Shown: positions 5,806 to 9,325 of the stretch, in pieces
Layout of the letters: every line of letters begins with the position of its first letter
How positions within the stretch are numbered: the first letter of the stretch is position 1
Assembly: GCA_016839635.1 (NCBI GenBank)
Contig: JAEOTV010000108.1
Coordinates: 1 to 9,325 of the forward strand
Source: Promethearchaeota archaeon
GTDB lineage: Archaea; Asgardarchaeota; Lokiarchaeia; Sigynarchaeales; SOKP01
Length of the DNA: 9,325 nucleotides
Reading direction: 5' to 3'
Position numbers and translations under genes: made by a program
The notes under the pieces: model-generated
Told to the model about the DNA's origin: nothing
The model's input: only the letters and a program-made list of their open reading frames with translations
Database searches by the model: none

Positions 5806-5881
5806 GTGAGTTAAAATATGGCTATTTTTTTCCCTTAAAATTAACCATTTTTATTAAATATTTGAATTTAGTTAGCTACAT

Positions 5882-6388
5882 TTAATAATTTACAATTAAT
5901 TGATTAATGAATAAGTGTCCAGCATACCACCATTCATGATTAAAAAAGTGTACATAATGAACAACTTTATCACTATCCAAATTATAAATCACCGTTTTCC
6001 ACACCACTTGGTTAAATCCCGCTTCATGATATAAAACACTTGTTCCATCTGTATAGTAAATCTTTACATCAAGAACATTTCCCCCAATAAAGATGAAAAC
6101 AAGTTTAAGAGTGTTTCCGTCACTTACATTATCATAGTTGATTGGAAAATATACATCAATTTCAATAAAAAATTGACACCACCAGGCATCATGACCTTGC
6201 AACCACATAAAATCCTGATCTATATATTTGAAACTATCTAAAGTACCACACATTAGTTGTCCTTGCCTTTTTTGATAAACATTTGGATAGACAGTACCAC
6301 TATAAGCCATAACGGATGGAAATATTGCCAGTATCGCTAAAAATGCAACAGTACTAAATAGGACTAATCTTTTATTTGATTTATTCAA
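5882..6388 (-). CDS. Secreted aromatic-rich protein of unknown function
   Basis: This 168-residue protein has a clear Sec signal peptide: basic MNKSNKR, a hydrophobic core LVLFSTVAFLAILAIF, then PSVMA with likely cleavage after A28. The mature part of about 140 residues has no anchor and alternates short hydrophobic stretches as in a beta-sandwich. It is rich in Trp, Tyr, Phe and His (DAWWCQFF, HFFNHEWWYAGH). Two mature cysteines (C47, C71) could form a disulfide. The aromatic patches would suit binding of carbohydrate or lipid surfaces, but no family is recognised. The start is TTG 6388, set by AGGAGGAG (6393-6400) 4 bases upstream. It is transcribed alone, with an oligo-T tract after it. 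Confidence 0.82.
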   Translation of the reverse strand: MNKSNKRLVLFSTVAFLAILAIFPSVMAYSGTVYPNVYQKRQGQLMCGTLDSFKYIDQDFMWLQGHDAWWCQFFIEIDVYFPINYDNVSDGNTLKLVFIFIGGNVLDVKIYYTDGTSVLYHEAGFNQVVWKTVIYNLDSDKVVHYVHFFNHEWWYAGHLFINQLIVNY

Positions 6389-6392
6389 ATTT

Positions 6393-6400
6393 CTCCTCCT
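6393..6400 (-). promoter_or_regulatory. Shine-Dalgarno that sets the TTG start of the secreted protein
   Basis: AGGAGGAG on the minus strand ends 4 bases before TTG 6388. No ATG lies in frame between this site and the signal-peptide core, so TTG is the start. Confidence 0.8.
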
Positions 6401-6476
6401 CTATTTATAAATTTCTATTCTAATTGCATGCATATGTTTTTTGAAAGATTTCGCTAAAGTATTAAAGGTCAAAGTC

Positions 6477-6640
6477 TTATAAATAGATTTAGTGTAGAAA
6501 GTTTAGGGAAACTCTAAGAGTTATTGTAGAGTGTATTAATTTATTTCTAAAAATTACAAATTACTCACACTCGGGGGGAAATTAAAGTTTGGACTCCACA
6601 ATTTTTATTTAAAAAGTCCGAGGTTTATTGCATAATAATT
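6477..6640 (+). promoter_or_regulatory. Promoter and possible structured leader of the 55-residue Cys-rich gene
   Basis: Two plus-strand TATA candidates precede ATG 6641: TTATAAATA at 6477-6485 and TTATTTAAA at 6605-6613. The second, about 32 bases before the ATG, fits a leaderless message. The first would give a leader of about 140 bases. That leader would contain a palindrome AACTCT-A-AGAGTT (6510-6522), a run of six G (6573-6578), and two competing stems that share bases 6618-6619: ACTCGG (6569-6574) with CCGAGG (6618-6623), or GGACT (6591-6595) with AGTCC (6615-6619). No known riboswitch class is recognised. Confidence 0.35.
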
Positions 6641-6808
6641 ATGACAAGTGAAATTGATAAGTTTCCTGAAAATGATCTATTTTCATGTCCATTTATTCAC
6701 CTTTGTATCTTACCAAAAAACGAGCATTGTCATATCTCGCGATGTAAGGTATGCACTGAATATATTCAGAAATGCAAGGGTTTAAAGCCAAATATCTCTA
6801 CTAAATAA
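6641..6808 (+). CDS. 55-residue Cys-rich small protein
   Basis: A short plus-strand gene runs from ATG 6641 to TAA 6806-6808. It has six cysteines (C16, C22, C30, C35, C38, C45) plus H20, H29 and H31, arranged as CPFIHLC, then HCHISRCKVC, then C45 near the end. This density of Cys and His fits a zinc-binding knuckle; a small iron-sulfur protein is less likely. No signal peptide or membrane helix is visible. The frame is open upstream to 6551 but contains no start codon before the ATG. A GAGGT (6620-6624) lies 16 bases away, too far to be a usual ribosome site, so a leaderless start is likely. It converges on the zinc-ribbon membrane gene. The family is unknown. Confidence 0.6.
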   Translation: MTSEIDKFPENDLFSCPFIHLCILPKNEHCHISRCKVCTEYIQKCKGLKPNISTK

Positions 6809-6929
6809 TATATTTTCCTTACTATTCTAAATGAAAGTTTTAATTTTCAGAATAATTTAATGAAGATTTCTAAACATTAAATTCTCAAATCTGATGTTTT
6901 GACATTCTCCTAACTATACAATTGCAAAA

Positions 6930-7460
6930 TTAATATGGGAGACTGAATATCGACCATGGACCAAGTAAAGACAGAAAGAGTCCTAGAGCATTTACAATCA
7001 TCCCAAAAATCGCAAAAATGCTTCCAACTTTCTCAGTATCATTAAATGGTTCGAAATTTTCGGCTTTTGAACCATTTACTCTAGAATAGACTCCCAAGAC
7101 TAAACCTCCCACACGTGATAGTAGGATCGCAATCGCTACTATTAAACTTAATATATAGTTATAATGAGGCCAATAGAGGAACCTATAAAAATTATAACCA
7201 ATAACTAATGATACAATTCCTATAAAGAGAGAGAATAAAGCCTGTCTAAGGCACAATTTAGAATATTTCCCAGGAGGTCCCCTCTGTAATTGTGATTGTT
7301 GTTTTACTGGGACATAATATATTTTCGGTTCGGGTACACTTTGAGTTCTTTCAGGTTTATAGTCAATTGTTTTAGAGGTGGCTAGAATTTCAGTACCACA
7401 ATTTTGACAAAATTTTTGTTGCGAATCAATTAATTTTTCACCACAATGAGAACAAAACAT
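6930..7460 (-). CDS. Zinc-ribbon membrane protein
   Basis: This 176-residue protein begins with a compact zinc ribbon: FCSHCGEKL (C3, C6) and FCQNCGTEI (C18, C21). A flexible Pro/Gln-rich linker (about 30-65) leads to three predicted membrane helices at about 73-93, 102-124 and 145-168. The Gly-rich GGLVLGVYSRVNG segment between helices 2 and 3 recalls DUF4190-like small membrane proteins. The ribbon should face the cytoplasm. Proteins pairing one zinc ribbon with a few helices are widespread in archaea and bacteria; most have no known role. ATG 7460 lies about 24 bases after a TATA element, which fits a leaderless message. The gene stands alone and converges on the small Cys-rich gene. Confidence 0.85.
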   Translation of the reverse strand: MFCSHCGEKLIDSQQKFCQNCGTEILATSKTIDYKPERTQSVPEPKIYYVPVKQQSQLQRGPPGKYSKLCLRQALFSLFIGIVSLVIGYNFYRFLYWPHYNYILSLIVAIAILLSRVGGLVLGVYSRVNGSKAENFEPFNDTEKVGSIFAIFGMIVNALGLFLSLLGPWSIFSLPY

Positions 7461-8016
7461 GCTTTTTTCCTACAAGAGATTTATATTATTTAATACCCTA
7501 TGGATTAGTTAATAATATTGAACAACTTACTTTTTAAACTTTCTCTATTATTCACAATATGTTTAGAAAATCAATTTAGGTCCGTTTAAAATGGTAAGAA
7601 GTATAGATGATGTTCTCGATTAAATGCATTCAACTTGTGTTATCAAATTGAGACAAAATAGGAAGGATTATGTTCTTGAGCAATGTTCTTACTTTTTTTC
7701 TTTTATATTGAATTATATCAAATCACTTTAGGAGGCTCGCTAATCTTTTTTTAATCCTCTCTTTTATTTTTGAGTCTGATCAAAAATCTTTAATATGTGA
7801 GAAAAAATTTTGAAAAAATATAACTTAGTTGGATTGACTAATAAAACAAAATTTCAAAAAATTATAAGCGACCTTATTCATTCTTTAGAAGAGATAGATT
7901 ACATTCTTTAAAATATAGTAAAAGTATTTAAAGTCCGAAAGTTTGAGAGATTTGAAATTTATTTTATTCGTGAAAGGTAAATTCAGAGTCTGGTTTCAAT
8001 GAAAATTCCTTTGAAA
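7461..8016. other. 556-base region with no convincing gene
   Basis: This region separates the zinc-ribbon gene from the tautomerase gene. It holds the TATA element at 7479-7488 and two short plus-strand frames of low support: 7624-7731 (35 codons from ATG, MHSTCVIKLRQN to a hydrophobic end) and 7810-7911 (33 codons from TTG, ending in an amphipathic HSLEEIDYIL). The second is preceded in frame by ATG-TGA. A GC-richer patch, AGGAGGCTCGC (7730-7740), followed by a T7 run (7745-7751), could be the 3' end of a plus-strand RNA. None of this is strong. Confidence 0.3.
7479..7488 (-). promoter_or_regulatory. TATA element of the zinc-ribbon membrane gene
   Basis: TAATATAAAT on the minus strand is centred about 24 bases before ATG 7460, so transcription should begin at or next to the start codon. 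No convincing Shine-Dalgarno is present, in agreement with this. Confidence 0.45.
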
Positions 8017-8379
8017 TTAGTCTGGAAATAATTCTAGAATGTTTTTCCCCTTCCAGCCGAACATTGATTTTACTGCATTGGCAAATTCGATGTATACTCT
8101 TTCTTTTTTAACATTAAAATGTTGTTCTGCAAAATCACATAATGATTCAGATAAATCATTTGTTTTTGACTCAGGTAATCCCACACTCTTTAGTTCCATA
8201 AATATAGTAGGTTCATTTGTTCCTGCAAATACCATCTTTGTAGCGGTCTCAAGTGCGACCATTACCAAAAATTCAGGTTTACCTAATTCTTTTGCTACAA
8301 GTTTTGAGATTTTATCCATTATTTCTGCTTTTTTTTCTTCATCAAAGTCTTGATTTATTTGAATTTTGAGATATGGCAT
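8017..8379 (-). CDS. MIF-type tautomerase
   Basis: This gene encodes 120 residues of the macrophage migration inhibitory factor / phenylpyruvate tautomerase family, a small trimeric beta-alpha-beta enzyme that interconverts keto and enol forms of aromatic pyruvates. Family features in order: MPYLKI with the catalytic N-terminal Pro (P2, exposed after Met removal), LGKPEFLVMV with the active-site Lys (K34), MVFAGTNEP (49-57), ELKSVGLP (62-69), RVYIEF (94-99) and FGWKGKNI (107-114). Length matches the family. The human Tyr95 position is Phe or Glu here, and the CxxC of mammalian MIF is absent. The frame extends to GTG 8388, but that GTG is part of the Shine-Dalgarno, and an extension would bury the catalytic Pro, so ATG 8379 is the start. 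Its substrate in archaea is unknown. It stands alone. Confidence 0.92.
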   Translation of the reverse strand: MPYLKIQINQDFDEEKKAEIMDKISKLVAKELGKPEFLVMVALETATKMVFAGTNEPTIFMELKSVGLPESKTNDLSESLCDFAEQHFNVKKERVYIEFANAVKSMFGWKGKNILELFPD

Positions 8380-8383
8380 GCAT

Positions 8384-8391
8384 ATCACCTC
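8384..8391 (-). promoter_or_regulatory. Shine-Dalgarno that sets the tautomerase start
   Basis: GAGGTGAT on the minus strand, fully complementary to the usual archaeal 16S tail, ends 4 bases before ATG 8379. It contains the GTG that would otherwise look like an earlier start, and so supports the Met-Pro N-terminus. Confidence 0.85.
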
Positions 8392-8436
8392 TTATTTTTA
8401 TATCCTGATGATTTTATCCAATTATCTTGGATTCTT

Positions 8437-8459
8437 AGAATGCATTATTTATACATTCT
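8437..8459 (-). promoter_or_regulatory. TATA element inside an inverted repeat, tautomerase promoter
   Basis: The plus strand reads AGAATG, an 11-base A/T spacer, then CATTCT: perfect 6-base inverted arms around TATAAATAAT (minus strand, 8444-8453). A start point about 25 bases downstream, near 8421, gives a leader of about 42 bases. Inverted arms framing a TATA box are a common operator design for archaeal repressors. The arms are short, so the assignment is moderate. Confidence 0.4.
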
Positions 8460-8714
8460 TTTAAAGGTTTTACCTTTTAAATTTCGAGATGATAAGGGAT
8501 GTAGTATGTATTGGATTATCTGGAACTTTTAGTTACTTTGGAAAAACCATAAAAATGGGTTCGAAAACTGGGCATAGATGGCCACTTCGAATAAAGGAGA
8601 CATCGACATACCAAGCAAATATACTTAATAATAATGGTGTTTAATATTCCAAAGTTCTAAAAAATTTTCATTTTACGCTACTTAGCTCATGGATGAAAGG
8701 AAATTTCAATCATT
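8460..8714. other. Gap with a GC-richer patch, no supported gene
   Basis: Between the tautomerase promoter and the GIY-YIG remnant, bases 8555-8620 are clearly richer in G and C than their surroundings. They are open on both strands: MGSKTGHRWPLRIKETSTYQ on the plus strand (29 codons from ATG 8557), and VCRCLLYSKWPSMPSFRTHF on the minus strand in a 45-codon frame without an ATG start. The minus-strand reading looks more protein-like and could be a gene scrap. No ribosome site or family match supports either. Confidence 0.3.
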
Positions 8715-8957
8715 TTATTCAATATGTAAATTATATCCTTTTGGTTCAAGTGAATTATATTTTTCGATATACTCTTTCTGTTTTCTATCCAACTCTTCAT
8801 GGTTAGAAGCAGTGTCTAAAATTTCAAACTCAAAGTTTTCTAATCCATACTTTTCAATATCCTTGATTAACTGCTCTGGAAGATCCTTTTTTATTTTCTC
8901 ACTTTTCCAGAAATAGAATACATTTTTTAAAATGTATAAAACACAATTACAAGCTCC
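8715..8957 (-). pseudogene. GIY-YIG nuclease, C-terminal remnant
   Basis: The minus strand is open for 80 codons up to TAA 8715-8717 and reads as the second half of a GIY-YIG endonuclease domain: DLPEQLIKDIEKYGLENFEF, then EILDTASNHEELDRKQKEYI, then EKYNSLEPKGYNLHIE. The KYG-x2-NF-x3-IL segment, the EL-x3-E/Q-x2-YI helix and the GYN end are hallmarks of this family, which occurs in homing endonucleases and other mobile or repair nucleases. The GIY and YIG motifs and catalytic Arg are absent; upstream there is an in-frame TAG (8958-8960), and no ATG, GTG or TTG occurs before the conserved part. It is therefore a decayed fragment, a likely trace of a mobile intron or nuclease gene. Confidence 0.75.
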
Positions 8958-8988
8958 CTAATCTTCAATATTACTGTTTGTAAAAGTG

Positions 8989-9007
8989 TGATATTGATCA
9001 AATATCA
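8989..9007. repeat. Perfect inverted repeat TGATATT-GATCA-AATATCA
   Basis: Seven-base arms flank GATCA; the centre also forms the palindrome TTGATCAA (8994-9001). It is the left-most of a series of GATCA sites reaching to 9216. Its symmetry suits a dimeric DNA-binding protein. Confidence 0.6.
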
Positions 9008-9194
9008 TTATTATGTGATTGATTCCGTCATTGATGATCATTTTGCAATATCCATCTATACGAATATTGACATTCAACCAAGTATATTTTCTACATGTGA
9101 CTGCTTATCAAAAAAACACTTGATTGATATCGCCGAGGGGTGATCATTCCCATCATTCACTTGTTCGTTATAAGTCGGATGAATTAATGAAAAC

Positions 9195-9216
9195 GATCAT
9201 CTTTATATATGATCAT
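9195..9216 (+). promoter_or_regulatory. Promoter of the rightward gene with TATA box in a GATCAT operator
   Basis: A consensus archaeal TATA box, TTTATATA (9202-9209), is framed by GATCAT (9195-9200) and its inverse ATGATC (9209-9214), with a further GATCAT at 9211-9216. The predicted start point near 9230 leaves a leader of about 18 bases carrying GAGGTGA (9232-9238). Additional GATCAT sites lie at 9036-9041 (within ATGATCAT) and 9142-9147. A protein bound at the arms would block TBP, so repression, possibly autoregulation, is the simplest reading. Confidence 0.6.
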
Positions 9217-9248
9217 TTACATATTTTACTTGAGGTGAGTAAGTTTTT

Positions 9249-9325
9249 ATGAACAGTTTAAAATCGAAAGAAAAAGCAGTCAAGAATTTTGAAAATATAA
9301 AGGACGCCCTACGGGGTTTATATGA
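9249..9325 (+). CDS. Start of a gene cut by the window end
   Basis: ATG 9249 opens a frame that runs off the right edge after 25 complete codons: MNSLKSKEKAVKNFENIKDA, then LRGLY. The segment is charged and helical, without signal peptide or membrane features. GAGGTGA (9232-9238) lies 10 bases upstream, slightly far but usable, and a strong TATA box with flanking inverted GATCAT sites precedes it. The elaborate control region suggests a regulated gene, perhaps a regulator itself, but the visible residues do not identify a family. Confidence 0.65.
   Translation, partial: MNSLKSKEKAVKNFENIKDALRGLY

Noticed and set aside
8350..8532. Plus-strand frame of 60 codons across the tautomerase promoter
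   Set aside because: It overlaps the Shine-Dalgarno, start codon and TATA region of the tautomerase gene and has no start signals of its own.
8689..8916. Plus-strand frame of 75 codons, MDERKFQSF onwards
   Set aside because: It is antisense to the clear GIY-YIG remnant, and its Ser/Phe-rich composition is what antisense of a Lys/Glu-rich protein gives.
8958..9077. Minus-strand frame of 39 codons from TTG 9077, read as NVNIRIDGYCKMIINDG
   Set aside because: It looks protein-like, but it runs through the GATCA palindromes, lacks a ribosome site, and joins the GIY-YIG frame only across a stop codon.

Overview
The window looks like AT-rich archaeal DNA, most likely from an Asgard (Lokiarchaeia-like) genome. 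This is inferred from gene content and signals, not from a marker gene. The signals are archaeal: TATA elements 25-35 bases before starts, Shine-Dalgarno sequences matching GGAGGTGAT, several TTG starts, and oligo-T terminators without strong hairpins. The proteins also fit: SDS22-type leucine-rich repeats, a zinc ribbon joined to an SCP2 lipid-binding domain, a zinc-dependent phospholipase C relative with a C-terminal membrane anchor, an S2P protease with CBS domains, a MIF-type tautomerase and several small Cys-rich proteins. No rRNA, tRNA, CRISPR array or complete transposon was found.

Layout. Positions 124-381 (+) encode a small Cys-rich protein that converges on a leucine-rich repeat gene (518-1339, -). 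A phospholipase C-like gene without a normal N-terminus (1450-2400, -) abuts a ferredoxin gene (2391-2612, -). Next come an M50/S2P protease (2842-3933, -, probably beginning near 4007 behind a one-base frameshift) and a two-gene unit transcribed leftward: zinc ribbon-SCP2 (5022-5561) followed by a glycerophosphodiesterase-fold protein (4274-5029), overlapping by 8 bases. Further right are a secreted aromatic-rich protein (5882-6388, -), a 55-residue Cys-rich protein (6641-6808, +), a zinc-ribbon membrane protein (6930-7460, -), a MIF-like tautomerase (8017-8379, -), a start-less GIY-YIG nuclease remnant (8715-8957, -), and the first 25 codons of a rightward gene (from 9249) behind a cluster of GATCAT sites.

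The most interesting structure is a set of duplicated scraps. A 44-bp element occurs at 436-479 and 2338-2381 (38/44 identical), and the last codons of the ferredoxin gene recur as an orphan tail at 4241-4271 (26/31 identical). The two source pieces lie 8 bases apart at 2338-2420, exactly where the phospholipase C-like gene loses its expected signal peptide and first zinc ligands. I read 2338-2420 as a recombination scar.

Several enzyme-fold proteins have lost active-site residues. The glycerophosphodiesterase homologue keeps the first His but lacks the metal-binding acids and second His. The phospholipase homologue keeps the HxxxD(x5)H motif but has Tyr and Gly where His and Glu ligands are expected. 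The SCP2/GDPD pair is the best candidate for an undescribed lipid-handling module, probably binding rather than hydrolysing. The MIF homologue keeps its catalytic N-terminal proline and lysine and looks active.
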